Below are positions 1 to 13,020 of a stretch of DNA of 64,000 bases, piece after piece. This DNA comes from Malachius bipustulatus. Its lineage: Eukaryota > Arthropoda > Insecta > Coleoptera > Melyridae. A program made the position numbers and the translations under genes. Positions within the stretch are counted from its first letter, which is position 1. Every line of letters starts with the position of its first letter. The stretch is taken from NCBI GenBank assembly GCA_910589415.1, contig OU342637.1, positions 30,968,162 to 31,032,161 on the forward strand, written 5' to 3'. Under the pieces are notes generated by a model. That model searched no databases and was not told where the DNA came from. It was given only the letters and a program-made list of their open reading frames with translations.

Positions 1-2160
1 CAGCGGTGAAAATCCGGTTGATTGGTTTAAAAGAGGGTCTAAGAGTAGGTCTAAAACACATCCTACCTACGAAATGAACTCAACGCTGATAATTACAAGG
101 ATTCAAGCAAAATCTCCAAAGTTTCTATATTTTTTAGGGGGTGTGTTTGTAAATTATACATAATAATACGAAAATAAGATCATAAGAGGGAAATATAATA
201 ACAAAAAAAAATTTAGTATTGAAAAAAAATATATGACAAAAAATGTACATGTAGATAATAATAAAAAACGAAATAAAACAAATAAAAACGAGACAATAAT
301 CCAAAGTGAAAAAAAATAAATGTAAAAAAAATTGAATGAGAAAATGATGACAAAAGGTATATTTGCTTGTCATAGAACCAGAAGGGGGAAAAGGATAAAA
401 AAAGAAAAAAAAATTATGTCTTGGTTTGCTGAAAAAGGTCGAAGCAGTTACCACACATCACAAATATCTTTTTCAGGCAATGTTAACTAAAACCAACAAT
501 TTTTATTTAATTTGGGAAAATAACAAAATTTCAACAAGGTGATCTTATGTTTCAACGGTTTTAAGGCCTCCTCTTCATCCTATTACATATATATTTCGTT
601 TAAACTCCCGCAAGAATCTGATTATTGCTTAATATCAAGAAGAAGCAGAATAATTGTCTGATCCAGATGTAACACTTAGTATTCCACTTCCCGTCTCTCG
701 TCTCCATTTCCCGGGAAATCGATTTGATAGTTTCCCATTTTTACGACCCATAATAAAGCAAGTAGTGTTAGTGTTCTGGTGTAGAGATAGAGAGACGATT
801 TCACATCACATGACCATCCGCAAGAGGAGAACTGGAACTCTGTTTAAAATACAGCTCCACACAAACCTTACATTGGACAGTTTTATTCGGTTCAAAGTCC
901 CAGTTTTAACGTTTAGTAGACGGTAAAAATGCCCGTTTTACCTATAAAAGCACGGTAATTTTCACATAACTTACTTTGAATTGCAAATCGATCTTAGCAA
1001 GATGGAAACCTTTTGGCGGCTCTATTTAATCCCTCTAAATTGGCGACATCTGCATGCGTGGTTTCGAGGTTTTATGCTCGTGTCTTACGGACGTACCGAG
1101 TTTCGACTAGTTTGATTACTTCTAGTTTTTATTGGCTTTAAATTCTGAAATTTATATAATTTTTTATTACGTAGGTAGGTACACGACCAAGAAGTCTGCG
1201 TGCGATGCAATAAAAGTTAATTTCTTTTTATACCACGTACCTATGTCGTATACCGTGACAGTAAGTGTCCTTCAAACAAGCTCCCTCCTTCAAATCAGAT
1301 TTAACTAAAAAAAAGCTTGAATGAAGGAAATATAATTATTTTGAATAATGATGCAAATTTCTGACATCTTTTTTTTTAATATCCGGTAACGAGATAACGG
1401 CCTCTATGTGGCTGCTTGTAATAATAATAATATAAAGCGTGTGGTTTACAATAATTTGAATAGCTCAGCGGGAATTCCGAGATAATTCCAACTAATGCAA
1501 GGGTGTTGGTGTGCTTTAATTAATTAATATTCCAATAATGTTATGATTGCAATCAATGAGAAATGGACTGTTATAAGTCAATAATACAAACTTTGATTTT
1601 CCTATTTAGTACTAATGATTAGTGATTTATGGTATCTTATTCACCGTCAAAAGGTTCTTCTATAAAGTTATTTCAGACTCAATTAATTATTTATTTAAGA
1701 TATTGTAGTGTATCATGGTTACCTTTTACGTCCTGGTCGAGGCACCAAATCTGTAGTGTAACCTACCTAACCTCTTAAAAATGGAGGTTCTGCATCATGC
1801 GCAGCAAATTCAGTAATGTGGTTCCCTTAAACTGAATGGTTGAAAAAGAAGAACCTCTTTGACGTTTGAAATGTCAACTTGTCTGTCATGAATGACTGTT
1901 TGGATTCCCGCTCTGAATTTAATGTTATCCCGCCCTGATTTCAAATAAAATGGCCAACATTACTTACTGTTCGTGATCGTGATTTTACCTGGGCTCGTGA
2001 CATTACCTGGGCTCGTGATCGTTTCGTGTGGACCTTCTGTTGTGTTTGTAGTAACCTCTTACCTTGTTATTGGTTCTTTTATACACAGACATGAAGCAAA
2101 AGGTGGGAGATTTGAGATTAATGAAACAAATGGATTTTAAAAACACCTACTTTATTCTAA
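1..2160. other. AT-rich intergenic DNA, no gene seen
   Basis: Long A/T runs dominate, particularly 180-430. The open frames here are low-complexity Phe/Ile/Lys translations of those runs, without domain motifs or splice context. Nothing recognisable was found on either strand. Confidence 0.6.
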
Positions 2161-2371
2161 GAGAAACCTAACAGTGCCGATTACGCTTCCTGGGACTCCC
2201 GAGTAAAAGAGCGTGGCCGAGAAAACCTCGATCTTTATCCCGAAATGAAAAGAATCAACGGTGGTTTGAAAAGCGTAGATCAATCGTCTCGACTCATTTG
2301 CGCGAATCATTTTAAACAGAAGCATTACCACAGAAATCTAGGTCTTCAAGATAACCGTGGGAATGGATTTT
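2161..2371 (+). pseudogene. THAP-domain remnant (zinc finger of P-element/THAP type), frameshifted
   Basis: Two overlapping plus-strand frames together read like the second half of a THAP domain. The first (about 2177-2280) gives RLRFLGLPS, then RNEKNQRWFEK, resembling the family pattern of an F-P pair followed by an R-W. The other frame gives SSRLICANHFKQKHY, matching the conserved C-x2-H-F step. The two parts are in different frames, so one indel lies near 2265-2285. The N-terminal C-x(2-4)-C pair is not visible. A donor-like GTAAGT begins at 2372, as if this had been an exon. THAP domains bind DNA and occur both in host regulators and in P-element transposases. Without the rest of the protein the origin is open. 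A decayed transposon or gene fragment is likeliest. Confidence 0.4.
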
Positions 2372-3681
2372 GTAAGTATGACAGTGCAACGAGGTCCGGC
2401 GAGGATGCTACCCGCCTAGAGTTGGAGAGGCCCCTGTCCGGAGTCCGATTAGGATGCTATCCGTTGGCTGTTTAAATGGCCCCCCTGACAAGGACGAAAA
2501 TGTTAGTTAGATTCACATAAGGCCCATACATTCGTAGTTCAATAGATCGGTAAACAATTATCAATCAAAATGATCCACCCTTTTGAATTGTGATTGACGA
2601 AGAACGAGAAATTACTTTTACGTTGATTGATTTCACAGAAACTAAGAGAACCTGAATTTACATTTACCAAGATCAATTTGAAATCAAGATAAATAATAAT
2701 TAGACAAAAGATGAATGACATGTTGTCAGACAACATGCCATCCATTTATGTTGTGCTGTGAGCAGAGGCGGAAATTGTAGACACGTGTTTCGTCCTGTTT
2801 GGGACTCTTCAGTACAATGTATCTACCAACACACAGCACAGTTTGGTTGGTTTTTTTTTAGCCCATTATTTTCACATTAGTGTCATTTACAAACATGTCT
2901 TCCATCCAATTTCCGTTGGATCTGCCATGTGATTACCAATAGAAAACTGACAGTGACATTTGACGTATCTAGGTTTGAAAGCAACAACTGACATTCGAAT
3001 ACATAGAATATAAGTGAATGGACGGAACTCTACGTTTTCAATTTTAGCATGCGCATTAACATTTGTAAAGGCAATCTGGGTCACTTCAATATATTTATAG
3101 TTAGTATTTATCTATCCACCACACACTAATTTAATTATTTATTTACACTTAGGTAACCACTATTTAGGTATATTATTGTTTAAAATTGACTTCCTTTCCA
3201 AGCAACCGATTTTTACAGTCTTCTACATTCTACAGTCTATAATACTGGAAAGGGTAGAAATTATCTCGAGCATAATTCTCTAACTATGCGTCATTGTTGG
3301 GTGAATTATTATATTCTTAGACTTTCTAGAACCAATAAATGATTGATCACTAACGAGTACGGTTGTGGGAATGAGTATACAATTTTTGTGATTTTTTGTC
3401 CTTTATTGAAAGGTTTTTTTTTCATTTCATCAAAATTTTATACATATAGGAAAATTCTTAGGCTCTATTTCATTGAGATAGGATATACCTAACTTAATAA
3501 TTGTTGGTATTGTTACCAACAATTCCATTGAAACAGGAGAATAAAACATAAAAAAATTGATAAAAAAACTTCTTTTTACTTCCTTATCAAAAAAATAATT
3601 ATCCGTTGAAATAATATGAAATATCACATTAATATATTTTTTTATCCTACTGCTAACTGTTTTGTATTATTTTGTTATTAT
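2372..3681. other. Intergenic, no gene seen
   Basis: AT-rich spacer downstream of the fatty acid hydroxylase gene. It holds a short perfect palindrome (2719-2737) and a minus-strand AATAAA (plus tttatt at 3402-3407) that could serve as a distal poly(A) signal for that gene. No coding evidence. Confidence 0.5.
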
Positions 3682-6600
3682 TTATTTATTTTTTATTATC
3701 GTATCTGATGGAATTTCATAATCGGCTCTACTCCCTCGATGTGCTTTAGGATTTTCATTCGCTCTTTCTTCCACTTCCTGCTCCAGTTCATTTTGATCGA
3801 TTTCCTTCAGCGACTTTCCCTTACCATAGAAGATGTCCTCGCGATAAATCCTATCTTTGCGTCTGTAAGTACCATGAATCTGGAAAAAAATATAATTACA
3901 CATTATTATATTTCGTCTATTGCGTCCCCGAAAGTTATCTTTTTTCGCGAGTTTTTTACGAGCCCAGGTTAGGTCCTAGATTTGTCTTTTCGCCAGTCCA
4001 GGTCAGCTCGGAAAATTACCTTTTTGGCGAGTTTTTTAACGCTGCGGAATTTTTTCAAATACCTAATAGGTGTATCTCGGTAAATATTAAAAAGTGTTAC
4101 TTTTTTTTTTGTTTTGAAAGAAAAAAAAAACACAAAAATTTGATAAAAAAAGAATTCAACGTACCTTATCCCATAGACCTATATTGAATGCAAAATTAAC
4201 GTGGAAATACTGATGATGGTTGTCATGGAAAATAGTATCCGGTTGCCATGGCTGCCACCAATAGGCTTTGAAATCTACGCCAGAATGGTTTATAATGCCG
4301 TGGTAGTAAACATAGAGCGCCACTAGATAAAACGCACCTGAAACAAAGAAAAATCCCTAGTAAAATAAAATCACAACAATCTTCTTGCGCATCAATCGCA
4401 TTTGTATGAGTTGATTCAATTATGAACATTATCGCCATTTTGGAAATTGCTTTTCTGAAATTTCCACGTGCCATAAAACGGATATAGAAATTTAGCAGTT
4501 CCCCCTCCCCTCCCTCCCACCCTTATAAACGCCTCTGGCTTATTGATGGAAAATTTGCATTTTTTATTACACTACTACCTTGAAATTCGAAAAAAATACA
4601 GGGGCGTTTTGAAAAGCGATAATTTCAAAATTTAGAGATATTTATAATGTAAAAAAATTCGAATATCTCCGCCATTTTTCTTACTTTGTTTTCTAAAATT
4701 TTTGAAGGTTAAAGGTTATTAGTATAGTTATCTGTAGTAAAAATTTCAGTTCAATTCGTTCAAAAATAGGCTCATAAATGAGTACTGTATTGACTTTACA
4801 CGCCACTGATAGCTTTATAATAGAAAAAGTGATTTTTTTCAGTAAAGTAAAGTTTGGAAACTGTGCTACCAATACTCAATTGAGTTTTAAAGTTTTTCCC
4901 CCTTTTGCTTTTATGCATGTACAAACAAAAAATATCAATTTGGTCAAAAATTCAAATGCAACACCATATCACTCGAATAGACGATACTGTTTAGACTTTA
5001 TTCATAATGGGACGATAGTATGACATAATGCTTACTCCAGTGTAGCGGTACCAGGAAGAGTGGCGCTATCGTGAAGATCTGGATGTTCATACTTTCCACT
5101 GGATGTATTGCCGTCACTGAAAATGCTGTCGGATGCTTGTACTTGTGGTGTAGCTTGTGAAAATTTCTATACAAAAATGGAATGTGGTAAATTCGATGTA
5201 GCCAGTATATCAAATAATCCTGAAACAAAATATTTGGTAAGTCTCGATTATACAGGGTGATATGTTTTATTAATTATATCAAGTTGACGCGGGTGTGTCC
5301 GAAACGCCGGGCTTTGCAAAATTCCCTTTGCAAAAAATTACTTTTCAGTTGTATCTTGAAGACGGGGACGGCTACAGAGGAATCGATTACAGTTTTGAAG
5401 TTCTCGTAATTTATGTTGCCTGACAGAGGATTTTGATCAATAGGAAAGAAAAGGATCAGAAAATAGGACATTATTTTGTACGAGTACAATTAATAGCTTA
5501 ATACCAATCCTATTCTTACCATGCAAAATAAATAGAAAGTACAGTTAGTACATAACGTAATAATAAATAACCCCGAGACAGTATAACAGTCATGTCTTAG
5601 ACAGTTAAATTATCACGAACAATCCTAAAATGGATTGGCATCATATATACCTCGCCGTTGCACGAGTAATGAACTGGATCTTCTCGATCTTGGATAAATT
5701 GTAATTAATAGAAGTCAACCGGAGCAGCTCCTCGCCGGAGCCCTTGCTCTTGTTTACACGTCCTTCTAATTACCATTCAAAGAGAATAATGACGCTGCCT
5801 GCCGCACTCGCGCTGCTGCAATCACCTCAACAATGAACGCGAAAACAAGAGGAATTCACCACCTTGGAGACGCAACCACACCACCGCCACCTCATCTCCG
5901 TCTCCGACTGATTCGCTTTTCTGATAAGACCCAACAAAAACGAAACAATACCGCCGGTGTCTTCTGGCGCGGAGTCTAACGACGCGATCTATATAAAGTC
6001 GAAATTGAGTGGTTGACTGCTGCAAGTCAAGACACAGAAAATGGTACCTACCCAGTGCAGACTTGTCACGTAAATTACTCCGGATTATGCAGGTATTGTT
6101 GCATGCAAATGTTAGATTGTATGGGCACCCTGTTGTTTATACACATAGGTAGTCGTATATGTATGCAGATCTGGAGTAAAGGGATAATTAATTACAGTTT
6201 CCTATTATCAAGCAAGACTTATATAGTTACTACTGCATGGGAGATGTGGGAACGTGATGCTTGATGCTTAAAGTAAGTAAATGAAGCTTCGGTAATTTTA
6301 CTGCACCAGCATCATAGTTCATGGATCACGGTCTAGATTCGGCTTCAGTCTGAAGACGTCTGTTACCGTATTCCTCGTGAGGAATTACACCCTCGGTTAC
6401 TTCAGTGAACTAAAATCCTGGGTTTAACTATCACAAGGGGCGTGCACTATAATCATTTAGTAAAATGTCGCTTCACTCGTCTGGAATATGGGAGAAAGCT
6501 AATTCATTAAGATGTTTTCTTTTGACAAGTAATGTTCGTTTTATGATTTGTAAAGAGATCATAGGGTCACATTATAAAAACAAGCAAAGATCAGACGAAG

Positions 6601-9600
6601 ATCCCGGTATATAGAAGCCAGGCTGTCAGTCCGTCAGGGCAGTCGTGCCATGAAAGGTGACCAGGACATTCTCGATTAGACTGTTATTATGAATGATAAA
6701 GCTACTTCTGTTATTTAATTGTTAACAATAATTTAATACGAGTCAGTAAATTTGAATAAAGATGTTCAATGTACATTTACCTACTGCCATCAGTTTCGGT
6801 GCATATTCTCTGATAAACCTGATAAAAAAACATGTTTTTGGAAGCAGGGAGATGCGGCTAATAAATACTTTGATGAGCGAAAAATCTCTTATATTTTTAT
6901 TCACTTACGACCGGGTAGTCCGCCATATTTCCTCGCAATACAGGGATTTAATCCGTCTAATCGGTCTCATTGTGCTTACCTCAAAAACGAAGAGTACGAC
7001 AATCTGAATCAGATACCAGGGCAGTCCATATTCTCCAATCTCGTAATAGACTTTGCTGTAGCCTCCGTTCGCAATATAACAGGCCACGAGGCTTGTTAGA
7101 GTGGAATTTAAAAATAAAGTAAAACTTCCCACCAGGATCTCGTGTCTTTCCACGTCGGGAGAGAGCCATTTATTCGGTTGACATTTCCATTCTTCCGATT
7201 TGTCGTGTTGGAGTATGTAGAAGTACCACTGAAAAAGAATTGTTTGTTTGTAGAAATAAGATTTCTTATACAGGATGTTGATTTTCAAAACGGGCCATAG
7301 GGAATAGAGTATAGCATTGTAAAATGTAAATGTTGCTTAGTTTAACGTTACGTTCTAATAATATGGACAAAAATAATTGTCAAAACGTAGAAACGTCATT
7401 ATTGTTTAGGCAAGGCATGTTATTTTGTGATTAAACATTAACAATTACTTGAATTTTTACTGAAGTATTTTAGAAAACAACGTGAAATTAAATTGATTTC
7501 TGATGTCAAGCGTTATGCGCAATAATTTTAGCTTCATTTTGATACCAAAACCATTTCTGTCAGTTTAAACGGCAAGCCGGAATCCTCAAAAACCACTTTC
7601 GCAATGCTAATCCCCTATGGCCCGCTTTGAAAATCAACACCCTGTATGTATCTAACCGAGTTTTTATATTTAGTTTATAGTTTATTTAATAGAGATCAGC
7701 TGTGACGTCATCGGTTTTTTTTTTAATAGCAGCCCTCTCTTTTTTTGCGTATACCTTTACGGGGCTGAAGTAATTTCAGGTAGTTTCAACAAGTAGGCTG
7801 AAATTGTCAGTTTAGTTTTTGGAAAAATAGCATTCTTATGATTTTCACCATTTCGAAAAAAGCTATTTTCTCGATAAGTAGAAATCACAATTACGACAAA
7901 ATAGGTTTTCAAGCAAGCAGAGAGATTTTTATTCTCAAAGTTGTTTTTGACAAGTCCCATATAACGCCAACTTTTAGGCGGTCACTGAATATCTCAAAAG
8001 AAATATCTCAGCTTGCCTTCTCGAGATCTACTACCACTACTGTACTTCCCGGATATGAATAATTATATTTATTTATATTCATTGAAAATATTTATTTTAC
8101 ACATAAAAAGAACGAAAAATTTTCCAGTTAAATAACAAAGTAAAGTGCAATTCTATAGGTGGCTATAATTAGAAGAAGTAAATGTGCAATGTTGCATGAC
8201 AGTTTTATCACGGCGCAATCCATTCTCATAAAGTTTATTACGTAGGTACGGGTATTTCTTTCCGCTTGATTGCGTGAACTTACTGACCTCTCGCAAAATT
8301 AGATTCGATCGACTGATGCGAATCGCAAAGATACACAATGTACCTATTCAGCTTATTTACGAGTAATAAAAATTTATTTATTTACTTATCAAAATTTACT
8401 ACTTTGTAGAATCATCAGTCATCACTCGAACCGTCTGGGTGCAAACAGCTGTGTGTACTTTAAATTATTACTGTTGAAGTACTACCACTTCAAATACATA
8501 AATCATTCATCTAATCAATAATTTGTTTATATAACTCAAAGATTTTTTGTCTGCCATATTGTAATAATACATACAATGTATAGTACGATACGATTTTCTA
8601 ATTATCTTTTAAGAAAAAATCTTAAATGTGTTCTATAGGAGCTCTGCGAGTAAGTCAATTGACCGTAATAGTGATATCATTCCAGACTTTGGGTTTAGAA
8701 TATTTAATTCAACTGTTCGTGGTAAATAAATAATTAGTAGAGTTAGGGCGCCACCTGGGTTGGTCGGGCTTCCCTAGATACATACAGGCTGTCCCATTTT
8801 AATGTCCCACCCCGGATAACTTTTGTCAGTGACCTTGAATCAAAAATTGTTTGGTACAAAAATTGTACAACTTGGAGGGGGACATTCGATGGCACTAATA
8901 CTTTTGACCTTGTGTACAAGTTTCAAGTTCATTCAAGGTCAACTTTGTTTTTTTAAATGGAGCTTTCTATTTTTGACATCGGCAATCGATTGCGCGTGAA
9001 AAAATATGAGACTTTTGTCTGAAACTTTTTTTCTGTAAACGCAAATTTAATCGACTTATGCAGCTGCCAAAATTAAAAACTCGAGAATGGTCGCTTTCTA
9101 AGAAAATCCGCCAGAGACAAAAAGTGCTTGGATTTGCGCAAGGAACCGTCACGAATTTTCTTGAACACAGGCGCTGAGAACAGAGTTTTCGTCAATTTTG
9201 AGCAATTTGTACCGAATGAAAAATTAACTTTTCTTGATGAAAAATTGTTAATTTTGAGCTGCTTGTACCAAAGGAATAATTAAACTTTTCTTGATGAAAA
9301 ATCTAACTTGTGGTTCTCTTTTAAACCTCACCATTCTCGACTTAAAAATTCAAAAATTTTCAAATTTTCAATTTTGAAGGCTAAATTAATTGAGAAAATT
9401 TGCGTTTTCAGAAAAAAGTTTCAGACAAAAGTCTCATATTTTTTTCACGCGCAATCGATTGCCGATGTCAAAAATAGGAAGTTCCATTTAAAAAAAACAA
9501 AGTTGACCTTGAATGACCTTGAACCTTGTACCCAAGGTCAAAAGTATTAGTGCCATCGAATGTCCCCCTCCAAGTTGTACAACTTTTGTACCAAACAATT

Positions 9601-11679
9601 TTTGTTTCAAGGTCACTGACAAAAGTTATCCGGGGTGGGACATTAAAATGGGACACCCTGTATAGGGAAAAATGACAGTGCATAGGGAAATTTAAGTTGA
9701 GCTGACCTGACCTCATGATAGCAATAAACCTGACAAGTTAATTGCTTTTTTATGTTAATGAGGGTCATTAATCATGTCCACCTGTCAAAAGTTAAGCCCC
9801 ATTAACATAAAAAAGTAACTTTTGACAGGTAGACATGATTAATGACCCTCATTAACATAAAAAGCAATTAACTTGTCAGGTTTATTGCTATCTAAGACCG
9901 GGTGAGAACCTGTCGGTTCTGCCTGAGGCCAGGTTAGCTCAGTTAAAATTTCCCCAGACTGTCATTTTTACCAGTGCTGGCCATGTACTCGAGTACTTTA
10001 TTCGTATTTTTGTTACGAGTAAAAAAACTACTCGTAATTTTTTACTCACAAGTACTTTCCATCCAAAATACTTACTACTCGTACGGATAAGTACAATTAC
10101 AACTACTCGAGAAATTTTACTCGTGAAATACGGATATTTTTACGGATAGTAATGACGTCATGCCGTCAGCAGGGAACCGATCTGAATACGAGTTCACCGT
10201 CCTGCGCAATTGCACTTTCACTGTCACTAGTAATGTCAGTGTCACTATTCAAATTCATTTCAGTCAGTTCTCTCATCTCTCTCAATCTCAATCAATCGCT
10301 ACTACCAACTTCAATTCAAAAGTATCAAAAACAATTCAAAAACGATCTACGGAACGGATATCCCTATGCTCTCACTCGTATTTAGCTGTCACAAGCCTGA
10401 CGTCATAGGCTGGCTGCGCCTTGACCACTGACATGACATGAGTGACATGCCTTGTTTATTGGTACCATGATCGATCATGCGCACGACACGAATAAAACTA
10501 CTCGTATTTGTTACTCGTGTTTTCACGAGTATTACTCGTACTCGTCCACCTGTTTGTACCAAAGTACTTACGAGTAAATACTTACGAGTACATTTTCCGA
10601 ATACTCGTACTCGAAATATTTACGAGTACTCTTTTCAGTACTCGTGCCCAGCTCTGATTTTTACCTAGATCTAGGGGAGCCCGACGGACCCAGGTGGCGC
10701 CCTATCTACTTAGTGGTTAAGCAGTGTGTGAAAATAATTATAACTAATTATTATTAAAAAAATAATTTGTTTATTTGAGTCTGAGAGTACTTTATAGAGT
10801 TATTCAACGTAAATCGTTACGGTTTCTTAGGTAAGTTAGCTTTTAAAGAAAAAATTGTAAAAATGGCAGTTAAAATCTTACCTGAATGAATCCTCCGATG
10901 CCGATGTATAAACTGTAAGAAATGATCAGGGCGAAGAACCAAAACGATCCAAAATTTTTCAGTCTCAGACTTTCCAAAGTCACGTCGTCAAACGAAAAAG
11001 CCGACACATTTGTCACTCTCGGTAAATACCCGAACTGTTTCCCGATGTGTACGTATAAGCTGATCCAGTCACCTACGTAAGTTAGGAAATATTTATAGAA
11101 AACGGCTGTCATTAAATAATAAATCGTATCAAATATTGAGCAAAAGCCTATAAAGAATGATGTACCATTTTCTTGCGATTAAGATGAGGGCTAAAACTTT
11201 TTTCCACCAAAACGATTGGTTGTAGGGTATAATAAATAATAATTTCTGTCATTATTTTAATGAGACCACCTTACTTCAAACACTTTTCTGGTCTATCAAT
11301 TTACTCCCAAAATTTTTCAAAGAAAAAACTCAAAACGTCATGAACAAATAAATTAATCTACTCACTCTTATTGGTCTTATTAGAATAAAAGCAAATTTTG
11401 GGAAGGCCATGAAATTTGCCTTTCCATAATATATTATTTTTTAAATGAAAAAATGAATAGAGGAAAAAATTAGCTATCGACTCAATAATACGTACCATTT
11501 ATAGATATCCCGAATAAAAATATACATAACGTTAGTAAAGCTCGACCTAGAAATTTCGGCAGTTTACTCCAAACTAACACCATCTTATTACTTTTTGCAC
11601 TAATACATTTCTTCGCTGATTCGTCTCCAGAAGTCCTGGCAATAGTTTCATCTCTTTCGTTCATTTTTTTATTCTTCAT
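3682..11679 (-). CDS. Fatty acid hydroxylase / sterol desaturase superfamily protein, six exons
   Basis: Coding exons on the minus strand are 11679-11496, 11147-10882, 7228-6980, 5219-5036, 4337-4165 and 3879-3682. All introns are GT-AG and phases agree at every junction, giving 1254 nt including stop (417 residues). The start is fixed by an in-frame TAA directly before the first ATG; Met6 is an alternative. The protein has the di-iron histidine clusters of the family: HRIYH (about 241-245), HKLHH (254-258) and HDNHHQYFH (332-340), plus HGIINH (307-312). Hydrophobic segments near 45-60, 130-150, 175-200, 220-233 and 280-305 fit a multipass ER membrane enzyme. Family members oxidise sterols, fatty acids or sphingolipids with O2. 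Insects do not make sterols de novo, so the substrate is unknown; relatives are often labelled lathosterol oxidase/C-5 desaturase-like or FAXDC2-like. The charged C-terminus (EQEVEERANENPKAH) is probably cytosolic. An AATAAA overlaps the stop codon. No lesion seen; the gene looks functional. Confidence 0.9.
7271..7644. mobile_element. 374-bp TA-flanked inverted-repeat element (MITE) in intron 2
   Basis: Left end CAGGATGTTGATTTTCAAAA and right end (reverse strand) CAGGGTGTTGATTTTCAAAG form terminal inverted repeats continuing through a shared CGGGCCATAGGG. TA dinucleotides flank both sides (7269-7270 and 7645-7646), as for Tc1/mariner-type insertion. The middle is AT-rich and non-coding. It lies 42 bp upstream of exon 3's splice acceptor in the transcribed direction. 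Confidence 0.75.
8785..9660. mobile_element. 876-bp TA-flanked palindromic MITE nested in the left arm of the GGGCGCC element
   Basis: Ends CAGGCTGTCCCATTTTAATG and, inverted, CAGGGTGTCCCATTTTAATG; arms of roughly 300 bp are complementary (8785-9085 against 9320-9660). TA lies on both sides (8783-8784, 9661-9662). The host arm resumes exactly after the second TA. The spacer between the arms has its own short repeats containing TTTTCTTGATGAAAAAT. Confidence 0.8.
9972..10656. mobile_element. 685-bp hAT-type MITE nested in the right arm of the GGGCGCC element
   Basis: Ends CAGTGCTGGCC and, inverted, CAGAGCTGGGC match the usual insect hAT terminal pattern. A perfect 8-bp target duplication ATTTTTAC flanks it (9964-9971 and 10657-10664), the hAT signature. 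Both ends are rich in TACTCG/CGAGTA repeats that pair with each other. The open frames inside are not transposase. Non-autonomous. Confidence 0.85.
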
Positions 11680-13020
11680 TTAAATCAATAAATAATTACT
11701 CCCTATATCACTTCTGTATAGGTGTATGTCTCATAGAGCTCAGCTCACATTTTTTCAATAATGATTACCTACCTAAGAACGTTCGTTTATTATAAGAATA
11801 GGTATAGGTACTTGATGTTTATTTATCTTTTGACAGATACGCCTGGTGATAATATTGTGAATGAGTTTTTCTTTATTTGTTGGCCGGTCAAAATTCCAAA
11901 AGCGAACGCTCACATACGCGGAGTGCACCTATTCTTCTCGATTGCTTATCTAAGGATTTATTTTGATTTTTATTGGCGTTGAGAGCTGGCAGGTGTTTCT
12001 GTGACGTGGACGTGGAAAACATTTACCTACTGAATTATTATAAAATGGTAAATAGTAATACGGTCATACTAAAAACAATAATTTTTTTATCTTACATATT
12101 GTCATCAAGTACCTATGGATAAGTTTGTTACTTTTAATTGAGTTTTATTAAAAAGCTCTAGCGGAACAAGAAATGAAATTTTAGTATTTATCTATCATAA
12201 CATTAACGTAAAGAATAATTTATTACACAAAAAAAAACCTTCTTGCGCATCAATCACTTATTAATAATAGTGAATTTAATTTTTGAATTCAAAACCTAGG
12301 CAAGTATTATAATAGTTTACTGTGACAAGAACTGGTTTGTGCGATATTTGAAGAGATATCCTGTACAAACAACGATTTTTTAGAAAGCTTTTCCAACAAA
12401 AATCCATGTATAGTCCAATAAAGTCTAAAAAGTCATACGTATCGATTAAGAATACACATCCTTTTGATAGTTCGATTTATTTTGTTTCATATACGTGGTT
12501 TTTATAGTAACCGTCCAGTTTGTCTAAACACTCCATCCCGCATAAATAAGTTTACGTCAACATTGGTTTTGAATGAGAATTAAATGCACAACACAGAGGA
12601 TAGAATGTCATTACGTGAATAAATTTTATGTAGTTGTCAGTGGCTCTCAAACTGACGTAAGCGGTTCAATTCATTTTTTGAATGATTCCTTCAATAATTA
12701 CGCTCGTTCACAACTTGACAATTAACTGTTTGACGTTTTCTGGTGAAATTAAAAATATTAATTCGGACGGTTAGTAAGACGTCACATCTGACTTTTTAAA
12801 GTTAATCCTACTATACCTACCCACACTCTACATATAGGTTTTGCAAGATTTTAAATTATTGTGGCTAAACGTTTGAAAGGTAAAACTATAGCGTTTTTAA
12901 AATCGAAAACTTGCACTTTTGGAGAAACCTTACAGAACTTTTGGACATGATATAAGAATTTCAAATATCTCCGCCATTTTTATTATTTTCTTCTTGAATT
13001 TTTTTAAAGTTATACGTTCT
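11680..13020. other. 5' flank of the hydroxylase gene and intergenic DNA
   Basis: Expected to hold the promoter and 5' untranslated region of the minus-strand hydroxylase gene. No confident TATA/initiator pair at the usual spacing was found there. The stretch 12880-13010 resembles 4600-4740 (both carry an AATATCTCCGCCATTTTT word), so part is dispersed repeat. No coding evidence. Confidence 0.45.

Larger units (their letters stand above)
8746..10702. mobile_element. Palindromic element with GGGCGCC termini, split by two later insertions
   Basis: Left terminus GGGCGCCACCTGGG (from 8746) is repeated inverted at the right end (to 10702), flanked by TA on both sides (8744-8745 and 10703-10704). 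After removing the two inner elements, the arms pair through CCTAGAT, AAAAATGACAGT, the GAGCTxACCT region and a near-perfect palindrome centred near 9805 (9717-9893). The original element would be about 390 bp and almost entirely self-complementary. No coding capacity. It sits in intron 2 of the hydroxylase gene. Confidence 0.75.

Noticed and set aside
134..454. 106-codon minus-strand open frame
   Set aside because: Translation of A/T runs into Phe/Ile/Tyr; no domain, splice or codon-use support.
6752..7099. 115-codon plus-strand open frame
   Set aside because: Its second half is antisense to exon 3 of the hydroxylase gene, and its composition is explained by that exon.
10152..10668. Several plus-strand open frames
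   Set aside because: They lie wholly inside the hAT MITE; no transposase motif.
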